Shown: positions 8,463 to 15,190, counted from the stretch's first letter. The stretch: DNA of 34,230 nt from Armatimonadota bacterium (GCA_030601885.1 JAUWAU010000050.1:1-34230); one strand, 5' to 3'. Translations and numbers: made by a program. The notes: generated from the letters alone by a model not told the origin.

Positions 8463-8780
8463 TGCTTCCTCCTCTTCAACGTGCGTTCTGACAACTTCAG
8501 TCGTCACAACGATGTTCTCCCGATCGCATCCCTCCTCTCCGACATCGCTGCCCGCGCCCGGCCGGCACGCCATATCCCGCTGCGCCATACGAACTTGGCC
8601 AGCTAAGCATCCGTGGCACGATGTCCTGGTGTTATGTGCCACTTACTCTTTTTTTCCCCGTGGATGCGCCCATCTCCTTCGCCCCGCAAATGGATCTCCA
8701 AAATGTGAACTGTATTACAAAGCAGTTGCCCATGGCCCGGTGGGCCACCCGGAAACAATGAAGATGCCGTCTTGTCGTCG
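8463..8780 (-). repeat. Long leader repeat upstream of P1
   Basis: About 300 bp upstream of P1 is shared, with few changes, by the leaders of P2 (11776-12194) and P3 (13451-13767). This copy lacks the AC-targeted hairpin element found in the other two and so shows the empty site (AC at 8494-8495). No gene is supported here. Confidence 0.85.
8515..8532 (-). promoter_or_regulatory. Shared upstream motif, P1
   Basis: The minus strand reads GGGATGCGATCGGGAGAA, 52 nt before the start codon. The same motif lies at an equivalent distance before all five pseudopilins. It may be a promoter or 5' mRNA element. Confidence 0.5.
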
Positions 8781-8833
8781 TGTAGCTCGGGCTGCCAGCC
8801 CGAGGCCCGCCGGAGCAAGCTGCTCCGGCTACA
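8781..8833. repeat. Branched palindromic repeat, copy 1
   Basis: Outer arms TGTAG/CTACA enclose two hairpins: CTCGGGCT with AGCCCGAG, and GCCGGAGC with GCTCCGGC. This could fold as a three-way junction. A second copy lies at 12195-12247. It resembles mobile REP-type palindromes. Confidence 0.7.
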
Positions 8834-8852
8834 ACGGGTGGGCCGACGGGCG

Positions 8853-8890
8853 AAATCTTCGGGGTAGTTGGCCATGGCCCGGTGGGCCAC
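8853..8890. repeat. 38-bp direct repeat left of the IS110 element
   Basis: It begins AAATCTTCGGGG and matches 10734-10771 at 33 of 38 positions. The second half (GTTGCCCATG...GGGCCAC) also occurs near 8728-8748, 12139-12159 and, more diverged, 13751. Confidence 0.6.
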
Positions 8891-9417
8891 TCGGAAACGA
8901 TGAAGATGGTGCAGGGGGCGCCACAGCCCCGCCGGCCACAGCAGCCAGGCGGGGGACGGAGACCCCGCGCTATCCATGAAAGGCTGCCGTCTGTCAAGCG
9001 CCCCCGTGAAGGCCAAGGGGTGGTCTGTGCTGTGGTGTGGGGCGTGAGCCCCGCGTCGGGCTCAGCAGCGCATTGGGGCGCCCGCGTGCTGTGTCGGTTC
9101 TGATGTGTGCTCAGTTGGGTGTCTGCCATGTGCAGGTCCTGTGGCATTCGAGCCTCGGCCCTCTCAGGGCCACCGCACCGAGCCCGTCAGCGGTGTGCAA
9201 GCTCGATATCGATTTGCACGCCGATGGCGGGCGGGCTCAGGCCCTCATGGCCGGGTGCGTGTCGTGGCAGGTGGGTAGACGTATCCATCCTCACTCAACA
9301 GCTGGACGATGACATCCTCCTCGGGCGGCCGCAATTACAAAGCTGTCTGACTCCGCGGCGTTGCTCGGACGGGCGCAGCCTCCAGGCCCGAAGGCCGAGG
9401 TGCGCCCCGGCTCTGGC
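8891..9417. other. Non-coding flank downstream of the transposase
   Basis: No gene is supported in these 527 bases. Several short hairpins are present: GGCCC/GGGCC at 9157-9171, CTGGCC/GGCCAG at 9413-9428 spanning the transposase stop, and GGGGC/GCCCC near 9042-9055. Part is probably the 3' end of the IS, where IS1111-group relatives encode a guide (bridge/seek) RNA. This is inference. Confidence 0.4.
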
Positions 9418-10641
9418 CTATCGGCCAGCGGCGGAGTCGGCTGATAGCGCGGTCTGGCTCGCCCGATTCGGATGGCCATGCCCGTCCGAGGCGTGCCCCG
9501 AACGGGGACCTGCGCCTGCCACGTGTCTGGGCCCCCTGCCCCTGGCGCGACGCCGGCGCCTTCTGCTGCGTCGGCGCCTGGGCTGCGAGGGCGAACTCGC
9601 AGCGTCCCGGGACGGGGGCTCGGTGTACGTCTCGCCTCGGGTCAGCAGCACGTGCACCAGCTCCATGAGCTTGCGCGCCACGGCCACCCGGGCTTTGCCG
9701 GGCATGGCCTTGTTGCGCGCCTTGACCCGGGAGTGCAGCGAGCGCATCGACGCGCTGCCTCGCACGGCGCCGGTGGCCGCCTCGATGGCAGCCCACCGCA
9801 GCCAGTGGTTGCACGGGCCGCCTGTGTGTCTGCCGAAGTCCTTGTCGCCGGATTCCCTCTCCAGCGGCAGCACGCCGGCGTAGGCGGCCAGTGCCCGACG
9901 ATGGGGGAAGCGCTCCATCTCCCCCATCTCGGCCAACATGGTGTAGGCAAGTATCTGCCCAATGCCCGGGATGCTGGTCAGGATCGCTGCCCGCGGATCC
10001 TGCGCCAACTCCGGCAAGATGTGGTCCTGGAGCTCATCAATGAGCGCTGTGAGAATGTCCACCACCGTCAGCTTGTGCTCCAGCAGGCTCCGCCCGTGCT
10101 CGTCCAGCTGCAGCGCCTCCAACACGGTGCGGCCCTTGGGCGAGAAGATGTCCGAGACCTGGCCAGTGACGTCCACGCCCAGGCGATGGAGCTGTCCGTG
10201 GATGTTGTTCTTCTGGGCCGTGCGCATGCGCACCAGCAACAGGCGCTGGCGACACAATGCCCGCATGCTTCGCACGGGCGGTGGCGCCAGGTACACTTCC
10301 GGAAAGATGGCGCCGCCCAGCCACAGCTTGCCCAGGAAGATGGCATCCTTGCGGTCGCTTTTGGGCCTGTTCTTGCGCATCCGACCCGTCTCCCGAGGAT
10401 CGGCCAGGTGCGCCGTGAGGCCAACCTCCTGCACCAGGTCCGCAATCCACGGCCAATTGAACGTGGCCTCCATCACCACGTCCGCCCCTTGGGCCAATTC
10501 AACCAGCTGCGCCCGCATCGCAACCTGGTCGCCATGCTCCACGCGTATCTTCTCCAGCACCTCTCCGTCCCGGTTCATGGGCGTGGCCACACTGAATCGC
10601 TTGTGGATGTCCAACGGCAAAACTGCTACACTCTCGTCCAT
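9418..10641 (-). CDS. IS110-family transposase (DEDD recombinase)
   Basis: This 407-residue protein has the IS110 layout. An N-terminal RuvC-like DEDD domain carries D11 (LDIHK), E58 (MEATFNW), D96 and D99 (SDRKDA). A middle helical region follows, then a helix-hairpin-helix SIPGIGQILAYTMLAEMG (223-240) and the C-terminal domain, where S264 in LERESGDKDFG is the candidate serine nucleophile. Members are guided by an RNA encoded in the non-coding end of the element. All catalytic residues are present, so it may be active. Residues after about 345 form an unusual Arg/Ser/Pro-rich low-complexity tail. The start codon follows a ribosome-binding site that is locked in a strong hairpin. It is inserted between pseudopilins P1 and P2. 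Confidence 0.93.
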   Translation of the reverse strand: MDESVAVLPLDIHKRFSVATPMNRDGEVLEKIRVEHGDQVAMRAQLVELAQGADVVMEATFNWPWIADLVQEVGLTAHLADPRETGRMRKNRPKSDRKDAIFLGKLWLGGAIFPEVYLAPPPVRSMRALCRQRLLLVRMRTAQKNNIHGQLHRLGVDVTGQVSDIFSPKGRTVLEALQLDEHGRSLLEHKLTVVDILTALIDELQDHILPELAQDPRAAILTSIPGIGQILAYTMLAEMGEMERFPHRRALAAYAGVLPLERESGDKDFGRHTGGPCNHWLRWAAIEAATGAVRGSASMRSLHSRVKARNKAMPGKARVAVARKLMELVHVLLTRGETYTEPPSRDAASSPSQPRRRRSRRRRRRARGRGPRHVAGAGPRSGHASDGHGHPNRASQTALSADSAAGR

Positions 10642-10704
10642 GGCTGCCTCCTCTTGCTATCGTGTTGGGTCTGCTCCGACATTGTAGCAGACCCGGAGGC
10701 AGCC
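10642..10704 (-). promoter_or_regulatory. Hairpin sequestering the transposase ribosome-binding site
   Basis: In the mRNA sense, GGCTGCCTCC (10704-10695) pairs with GGAGGCAGCC (10651-10642), which is directly joined to the ATG. Inside, GGGTCTGCT (10694-10686) pairs with AGCAGACCC (10675-10667). The stem has 19 pairs with a 15-nt one-sided bulge and a 10-nt loop. The Shine-Dalgarno GGAGG is fully paired. Confidence 0.75.
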
Positions 10705-10733
10705 TTTCATGTCATTACAACGCCACCGCAGCC

Positions 10734-10771
10734 AAATCTTCGGGGGAGTTGCCCATGCCCGGGTGCGCCAC
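10734..10771. repeat. 38-bp direct repeat right of the IS110 element
   Basis: Partner of 8853-8890, with 5 mismatches in 38. It separates the IS leader hairpin from the P2 terminator region. Confidence 0.6.
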
Positions 10772-10807
10772 AGGCCAAAACCTGGCGGCTGGTGTGCTAC
10801 TCCTGAG

Positions 10808-10851
10808 AAAAGCAGCCGGCGGCGAGGGGACCAATCCCCCTTGCCGCCGGC
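10808..10851 (-). terminator. Intrinsic terminator after pseudopilin P2
   Basis: The same GCCGGCGGC/GCCGCCGGC stem as after P1 (10815-10823 with 10843-10851), followed on the minus strand by TGCTTTTC. It lies about 121 nt after the P2 stop. Confidence 0.8.
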
Positions 10852-10971
10852 GAGTGCTGCAGCTTCGGGGCGCCGTTCGCGGCGCCGATTCACTACTGCG
10901 TGCTGCTTATCCTGTGAAGAACTCTCATGCCTTCGTGCAGCAAGTCCGTGAGCGCACGGCCCATCGCCCAC
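10812..10971 (-). repeat. 3' untranslated region repeat, copy downstream of P2
   Basis: Near-identical to 7493-7652. Only about three differences are visible over the untranslated part. Confidence 0.85.
10931..10949 (-). other. Conserved post-stop motif, P2
   Basis: Identical to the P1 motif (ACGGACTTGCTGCACGAAG on the minus strand), 22 nt after the stop. Confidence 0.6.
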
Positions 10972-11775
10972 CTAGCCTCTGTCGTCGGAGGCACAGATGG
11001 TCCACATGCCGAAGTCCGGCGCCTTCATCCACTTCGCGTGCCCGTCCCAGAACGAGTAGTTGTTGCCGTCGTTGTGTACCTGACGGGCGGGATCGTTCTG
11101 TACCGCTTCGATCCTCGGGTGGACGGTCTGGCCCTGCGCGGCTCCGCAGCTAGACACGTTGCACCCGGGAGGCGGGTCCGTGTTCCCGACGGCTAATTTG
11201 AACTCGATCATCATGATATGGTGCGCCGGCGCCTCGACGACGCTGAGCTTCATGCCCCAGTGAAGGTCGAAGCCAGACTGGTTGGCGTTAGAGGCACAGA
11301 TCCTGCCGCAGACCGGGCACAGGCTGCTGGCCGGGTCGCCAGTGGACAGGCCGATTTGGTGCCAGGGCGAGCCCTCAAGCCATGTATAGCTCCACTGGCA
11401 GGTGGGCTGCGGGAAGTTGGCCCGGCACGTCTTCGTCGTGCTCCAGCTTGGACAGATGAAGATCCCGGCGTTGCGCACATAGGGCTGGATGATGGACGGG
11501 ATTTGATACGCAGAGAGTGGCTTGCGGGCCACGCAATCCGGCCCGAGGGTCAGAAGAACACTCGTGCCGTAATAGTTGAGCACGATGCGCTCGTCGTAGT
11601 CGCCTATGTACATCATCGTGGCCAAGCCAAGCTGCTTCATGTTGCTGAGGCACGATGTCTGCCTCGCCTTCTCGCGGGCCTTGGCAAATACGGGAAACAG
11701 GATCGCCGCCAGGATGGCGATGATCGCTATAACTACCAGCAACTCGATCAGAGTAAAACCTCGAAATCTTCTCAC
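10972..11775 (-). CDS. Pseudopilin P2, H-X9-DG type
   Basis: This 267-residue protein starts at a GTG that aligns with the ATG of P1 and P3; GAGGAGG lies upstream. It has RRFRG|FTLIELLVVIAIIAIL, then the shared AKAREKARQTSC, FICPSWSTTKTC, LCPVCGRIC and a C-terminal HNDGNNYSFWDG box. It carries an insertion with two extra cysteines (PGCNVSSCG) before the C-terminal box. The middle of the protein (residues about 65-100 and 145-235) differs strongly from P1, while the ends and the non-coding flanks are almost the same. It should be a secreted, membrane-anchored pilin-like subunit. It is separated from P1 by the IS110 element. Confidence 0.92.
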   Translation of the reverse strand: MRRFRGFTLIELLVVIAIIAILAAILFPVFAKAREKARQTSCLSNMKQLGLATMMYIGDYDERIVLNYYGTSVLLTLGPDCVARKPLSAYQIPSIIQPYVRNAGIFICPSWSTTKTCRANFPQPTCQWSYTWLEGSPWHQIGLSTGDPASSLCPVCGRICASNANQSGFDLHWGMKLSVVEAPAHHIMMIEFKLAVGNTDPPPGCNVSSCGAAQGQTVHPRIEAVQNDPARQVHNDGNNYSFWDGHAKWMKAPDFGMWTICASDDRG

Positions 11776-11811
11776 TGATTGCTGCCTCCTCTCAACGTGC
11801 GTTCTGACAAC

Positions 11812-11907
11812 TCGTGCTACGTAGCGACTCGTGCTTCGCAGCAGGCCGCTTGCTACTCTGCGAAGTAGCGAAGACACTTCGCTACGTAGCACGAGTCGCA
11901 GAGTAGT
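11812..11907. repeat. AC-targeted hairpin element, composite 96-bp copy in the P2 leader
   Basis: It starts TCGTGCTACG and ends CGCAGAGTAGT, flanked by AC on both sides (11810-11811, 11908-11909). P1's leader has a single AC at the matching place and no insert. The interior holds several copies of GCGAAG/CTTCGC and CTACGTAG modules, as if elements had nested. Confidence 0.75.
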
Positions 11908-11928
11908 ACTTCAGTCGTCACGACGGTG

Positions 11929-11946
11929 TTCTCCCGATCGCATCCC
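11929..11946 (-). promoter_or_regulatory. Shared upstream motif, P2
   Basis: GGGATGCGATCGGGAGAA on the minus strand. It is 153 nt from the start codon, or about 55 nt if the inserted hairpin element is removed. Confidence 0.5.
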
Positions 11947-12194
11947 TCCTCTGCGACATCGCTGCCCGCGGCCGGCCGGCACGCCATATCCCGCTGCGCC
12001 ATACGAACTTGGCGGGCCAAGCGCCCGTGGCACGATGTCCTGGTGTTATGTGCAACCTACTGTTTTTTTCGCCGTGGATGAGCCCATCTCCTTCGTCCCG
12101 CAAATGAATCTCCAAAATGTGAGCTGTATTACAAAGCAGTTGCCCATGCCCCGGTGGGCCACCCGGAAACAATGAAGATGCCGTCTTGTCGTCG

Positions 12195-12247
12195 TGTAGC
12201 TCGGGCTGCCAACCCGAGGCCCGCCGGAGCAAGCTGCTCCGGCTACA
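12195..12247. repeat. Branched palindromic repeat, copy 2
   Basis: Matches 8781-8833 with one stem mismatch (AACCCGAG in place of AGCCCGAG). It is interrupted directly after its end by an AC-targeted hairpin element. Confidence 0.7.
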
Positions 12248-12249
12248 AC

Positions 12250-12289
12250 TCGTGCTACGTAGCGAAGGGGCGCTACTTCGCAGAGTAGT
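12250..12289. repeat. AC-targeted hairpin element, minimal 40-bp copy
   Basis: TCGTGCTACG to CAGAGTAGT, flanked by AC (12248-12249, 12290-12291). The empty counterpart is at 8834-8835, where CTACAAC runs straight into GGGTGGGCC. It folds as CTAC, 3 nt, GCGAAG, 8-nt loop, CTTCGC, 3 nt, GTAG. Confidence 0.8.
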
Positions 12290-12380
12290 ACGGGTGGGCC
12301 GACGGGCGGAATCTTCGCAGCACACAGCGAGATGTGAGTCCCCGAAACTCAGTTGCTCGCTCAGAATCACATGGCTCGAC

Positions 12381-12456
12381 AAGCACGGTTGTAGTATTGG
12401 CCGCCCGCCAGAAAAGATCGCCGGCGGCGAGGAGATCGCTCCTCAGCGCCGCCGGC
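12381..12456 (-). repeat. Terminator-side repeat downstream of P3
   Basis: AAGCACGGTTGTAGTATTGG and the following hairpin are almost the same as 14122-14197 downstream of P4, and differ from the P1/P2 type. Confidence 0.8.
12412..12456 (-). terminator. Intrinsic terminator after pseudopilin P3
   Basis: GCCGGCGGC/GCCGCCGGC stem (12420-12428 with 12448-12456) with inner GGAG/CTCC. The minus strand continues GATCTTTTC. It is 206 nt from the P3 stop because a repeat of about 118 bp lies between. Confidence 0.7.
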
Positions 12457-12486
12457 AATGTATGACACGTCTGTTTCGTGGGGCAC

Positions 12487-12604
12487 GCGTGCTTCGCAGC
12501 AGGCCGCTTGCTACTCTGCGATGCTACTCTGCGAAGCAGCGCTTCGCTGCGAAGCACGAGAGTAGCGAAGACACTTCGCTACGTAGCACGAGTCGCAGAG
12601 TAGT
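12487..12604. repeat. AC-targeted hairpin element, composite copy in the P3 3' region
   Basis: Built from the same GCTACTCTGCGAAG, CTTCGCTACGTAGCACGAG and CGCAGAGTAGT modules and followed by AC. It sits between the P3 terminator and the conserved post-stop motif. Confidence 0.7.
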
Positions 12605-12617
12605 ACTGCCTGTTGAT

Positions 12618-12637
12618 CTTCCATGCGCCAAGTCCGT
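12618..12637 (-). other. Conserved post-stop motif, P3
   Basis: Minus-strand ACGGACTTGGCGCATGGAAG, 24 nt after the stop codon. Confidence 0.6.
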
Positions 12638-12661
12638 GGGCTGACGATCGCCTTCGCGGCT

Positions 12662-13450
12662 CTACATCAGGTCGTCCTCGGAACAGATGGTCAACATGCC
12701 CATGTCCGGCGCCCTCATCCACTTCGCGTGCCCGTCGCAGAAGGAGTAGTTGTTGCCGTCGTTGTGTACCTGCTTGTACGGGTCGTTGATGTAGGCGGTT
12801 AGATGGCCATGGCCGCCGAGGGGGTCGTCGCCGCTGCCATTGGCGATGGAGCCGTAGCCCCCACCGATCTTGAACTCGATGAGCATGACCGCATTGGCCG
12901 GCGCCGGAATCGCGCTCATCTTCGCACCTTGATAGATGTCGAAGACGCCCTGATTGCCGCCAGGATTACAGGACCTGCCGCAGACCAGGCACGGGTCGCC
13001 GGAAGCCTGTGCCGGACTCGCCGTGTGCATAGGAGAGCCGTCCAGGCCCGTATAGCTCCACTGGCAGGTGGGCTGCGGGAAGTTGGCCCGGCACGTCTTC
13101 GTCGTGCTCCAGCTCGGGCAGACGAAGATGCCGGCGTTGCGTATATACGGCTGGATGATGGACGGGAGCCGAAACGCCGAGTGGATGTCGCGGGAGTCGC
13201 AGGGCGGCGGGCCGGCGTACACATTGCCGCTCCAGCTATTGCCCAGCCGGCGCATCGGGAAGACCTCATCGTAGTCACTCGAGTACATCAGCACTGCCAG
13301 GGCGAGCTGCTTGATGTTGCTGAGACACGCCGTCTGGCGGGCCTTCTCGCGCGCCTTGGCAAATACGGGGAACAGGATCGCCGCCAGGATGGCGATGATC
13401 GCAATGACTACTAACAGCTCGATCAGGGTAAAACCTCGAAGTCTTCTCAT
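12662..13450 (-). CDS. Pseudopilin P3, H-X9-DG type
   Basis: This 262-residue protein begins MRRLRG|FTLIELLVVIAIIAIL (prepilin-peptidase site after G6). It keeps AKAREKARQTAC, FVCPSWSTTKTC, CQWSY, PCLVCGRSC and HNDGNNYSFCDGHAKWM near the C-terminus. GAGAGGAGGAAG precedes the ATG at 13450. In the H-X9-DG box the aromatic residue before DG is cysteine, unlike P1 and P2 but like P4 and P5. Its 5' leader is of the P1/P2 type while its 3' region is of the P4 type, so the locus looks mosaic. It should be a membrane-anchored exported pilin-like protein of unknown specific role. Confidence 0.92.
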   Translation of the reverse strand: MRRLRGFTLIELLVVIAIIAILAAILFPVFAKAREKARQTACLSNIKQLALAVLMYSSDYDEVFPMRRLGNSWSGNVYAGPPPCDSRDIHSAFRLPSIIQPYIRNAGIFVCPSWSTTKTCRANFPQPTCQWSYTGLDGSPMHTASPAQASGDPCLVCGRSCNPGGNQGVFDIYQGAKMSAIPAPANAVMLIEFKIGGGYGSIANGSGDDPLGGHGHLTAYINDPYKQVHNDGNNYSFCDGHAKWMRAPDMGMLTICSEDDLM

Positions 13451-13482
13451 TGCTTCCTCCTCTCAACGTGCGTTCTGACCAC

Positions 13483-13522
13483 TCGTGCTACGCAGCGAAG
13501 CGACGCTGCTTCGCAGAGTAGT
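13483..13522. repeat. AC-targeted hairpin element, minimal 40-bp copy in the P3 leader
   Basis: The same 40-bp form as 12250-12289, with a changed loop but intact CTAC/GTAG and GCGAAG/CTTCGC arms. AC flanks both sides (13481-13482, 13523-13524). The P1 leader is the empty site. Confidence 0.8.
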
Positions 13523-13543
13523 ACTTCAGTCGTCACGACGGTG

Positions 13544-13560
13544 TTCTCCCGATCGCATCT
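13544..13560 (-). promoter_or_regulatory. Shared upstream motif, P3
   Basis: AGATGCGATCGGGAGAA on the minus strand, 93 nt before the start, or 51 nt without the inserted element. Confidence 0.5.
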
Positions 13561-13767
13561 CCCCTGTCCGACATCGCTGCCGATGGCCGGCACGCTATAT
13601 TGCGCCGCGCCATACGAACTTGGCGAGCCAACCATCCGTGGCACGATGTCCTGGTGTTATGTGCAACCTACTGCTTTTTTCGCCGTGGATGCGCCCATCT
13701 CCTTCGTCCTGCAAATGGATCTCTAAAATGTGAATTGTAATACAAACCAGTTGGTCATGGCCCGGTG

Positions 13768-14121
13768 GGGGCACCCGGTGAGTTTCGGCGACCACGCTGC
13801 CGAAGCCTCGACGATGAAGATGCATCCGGGCGCCCGAGCCGCGGCTTGCGCCCCATGGGGCGAATTGTAGGGCGGGCACTCCCTGGCCCGCCTGCGGCGG
13901 GGTGGCGGGGAGCCGGTCGCCGACGCGCCCAAGCCGCTAGCGACTCCGCCGAAGCGGCTTCGTCGCTCTCGCGAAGGCGGATGGCGACGGTGCGAGCAGC
14001 GACGAAGAATCTCGGCGTGCGACACCCCTTCTTGCGTCAAAATCGAGATTCTTCGCTCCGTTTCACCCCTGTCAGAGGGGTGACTCTAACAGCCACTGCG
14101 CTCAGAATGACATCGCTTCCC
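13768..14121. other. Gene-free spacer with palindromes between the P3 leader and the P4 terminator
   Basis: No gene is supported. It holds a 12-bp inverted repeat CGAAGAATCTCG (14003-14014) with CGAGATTCTTCG (14044-14055), a hairpin ACCCCT/AGGGGT (14065-14081) and GCGCTCAGAATGACAT (14099-14114). The last is the inverted form of a TCATTCTGAGC dispersed repeat also seen near 2406. Confidence 0.6.
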
Positions 14122-14197
14122 AAGCACGGTTGTAGTATTGGCCGCCCGCACGAAAAGATCGCCGGCGGCGAGGAGATCGCTCCCCAGCGCCGCCGGC
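14122..14197 (-). repeat. Terminator-side repeat downstream of P4
   Basis: Partner of 12381-12456. Confidence 0.8.
14153..14197 (-). terminator. Intrinsic terminator after pseudopilin P4
   Basis: GCCGGCGGC/GCCGCCGGC stem (14161-14169 with 14189-14197); the minus strand continues GATCTTTTCG. It is 121 nt after the P4 stop. Confidence 0.75.
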
Positions 14198-14274
14198 AAT
14201 GCGTCACACGGCTATCTCGCGCGGCCCATGGCCCCGCAGCCGTCTGGTTAACACTCCAAGACCGTCTGCTGATC

Positions 14275-14293
14275 CTTCATGCGCCAAGTCCGT
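14275..14293 (-). other. Conserved post-stop motif, P4
   Basis: Minus-strand ACGGACTTGGCGCATGAAG, 24 nt after the stop. Confidence 0.6.
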
Positions 14294-14317
14294 GGGCTGA
14301 CGCCCGCCTTCGCGGCC

Positions 14318-15118
14318 CTACCCCAGGTCGTCCTCAGAACAGATCGTCCACATGCCGTAGTCCGGTGCCTTCATCCACTTGGCGTGTCCGTCGCAGAAGG
14401 CGTAGTTGTTGCCCTCGTTGTGGACCGCCTTGTTCGGGTCCAGGAGCCTCTGCTCCACATACGCGTGGCCGCTCTCGCCCGCGCCGTTGTCCACGGAGCC
14501 CGCACCGTTAGAAAGGCCGGACCCCTCCTTGAACTCGATGATCAGGATGGCATGGGCCGGGGCCAGTATGGTGGACTCCCTCTTACCGCCCCAGTCGTCC
14601 ACTGCGCTCTGGTTGCCGGCAGAGGCGCATAGCCTGTTGCAATGGGCGCACTCTATGCTCCCGACTCCAGTGCCACCGTACGGTGTCGAGGTGGTGTGAT
14701 AGTCCGTGCCCTGGAGCCACGCATAGCTCCACTGGGTTACGGGCTGGGGGAAGTTCCAGCGGCAGGTCTTGGCCGTGCTCCAACTCGGGCAGACGAAGAT
14801 GCCGGCGTTCCGGACGTATGGCTGGACCAGGCACGGGATATCGCGCGCTGAGTTCAGCGGATGGGTATCGTTGCATGGTGGGCCGATGTCTATCGACTGG
14901 TCGGTGCCGCCCCAGCACGCGATGGGCAGGCGCTCGTCGTAGTCGCTCGTATACATCAGCGTGGCCAGTGTAAGCTGCTTCATGTTGCTGAGACACGCCG
15001 TCTGCCGCGCCTTCTCACGGGCCTTGGCAAATACGGGAAACAAGATCGCCGCCAGGATCGCAATGATCGCAATCACGACCAACAACTCAATCAACGTAAA
15101 ACCGCTGACCTTCTTCAC
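14318..15118 (-). CDS. Pseudopilin P4, H-X9-DG type
   Basis: This 266-residue protein begins MKKVSG|FTLIELLVVIAIIAIL, with AKAREKARQTAC, FVCPSWSTAKTC, ECAHCNRLC and HNEGNNYAFCDGHAKWM. It lacks the extra cysteine found before QWSY in P1-P3 but keeps the other eight shared cysteines. AAGAGGAGGAAG precedes the ATG. The leader shares only the first 75 bp or so with the P1-P3 leaders, including the GGGATGCGATCGGGAGAA motif, and then diverges. Export, prepilin-peptidase cleavage and membrane anchoring are expected from the N-terminus. The pilus or secretion system it serves is not in view. Confidence 0.92.
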   Translation of the reverse strand: MKKVSGFTLIELLVVIAIIAILAAILFPVFAKAREKARQTACLSNMKQLTLATLMYTSDYDERLPIACWGGTDQSIDIGPPCNDTHPLNSARDIPCLVQPYVRNAGIFVCPSWSTAKTCRWNFPQPVTQWSYAWLQGTDYHTTSTPYGGTGVGSIECAHCNRLCASAGNQSAVDDWGGKRESTILAPAHAILIIEFKEGSGLSNGAGSVDNGAGESGHAYVEQRLLDPNKAVHNEGNNYAFCDGHAKWMKAPDYGMWTICSEDDLG

Positions 15119-15172
15119 TTCTGCTTCCTCCTCTTAACGTGCGTTTTCACAACTTCGATCATCACGACGGTG

Positions 15173-15190
15173 TTCTCCCGATCGCATCCC
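15173..15190 (-). promoter_or_regulatory. Shared upstream motif, P4
   Basis: GGGATGCGATCGGGAGAA on the minus strand, 54 nt before the start codon. Sequence further upstream is unrelated to P1-P3, so this stretch stands out. Confidence 0.5.

Larger units (their letters stand above)
8891..10733 (-). mobile_element. IS110-family insertion sequence, maximal extent
   Basis: The interval lies between two copies of a 38-bp direct repeat and holds one DEDD-type transposase. IS110 elements usually lack terminal inverted repeats, so the true ends cannot be fixed by eye. The right end must lie between 10704 and about 10805, where the P2 3' repeat begins. The left end lies somewhere in 8891-9417. Confidence 0.5.
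11776..12194 (-). repeat. Long leader repeat upstream of P2
   Basis: Shares most of its length with the P1 and P3 leaders but is split by a 96-bp hairpin-rich insertion at 11812-11907. No gene is supported. Confidence 0.85.
13451..13767 (-). repeat. Long leader repeat upstream of P3
   Basis: Third copy of the leader repeat, interrupted by a 40-bp hairpin element at 13483-13522. No gene is supported. Confidence 0.85.

Noticed and set aside
8632..8673. A 13-codon open frame (MGASTGKKRVSGT) conserved in length in the P1, P2 (12046-12087) and P3 (13657-13698) leaders, as a possible leader peptide.
   Set aside because: Almost all differences between copies change the amino acid, and GGAG abuts the ATG too closely. 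Conservation is better explained by the leader duplication.
8463..8780. Cyclic-di-GMP or other known riboswitch in the pseudopilin leaders.
   Set aside because: I see none of the conserved GEMM core segments, and a potential outer stem (GCATCC/GGATGC) in P1 is broken in P2.
8891..10733. Terminal inverted repeats for the IS110-family element.
   Set aside because: None could be found by eye, consistent with the family. The element ends are therefore left open.
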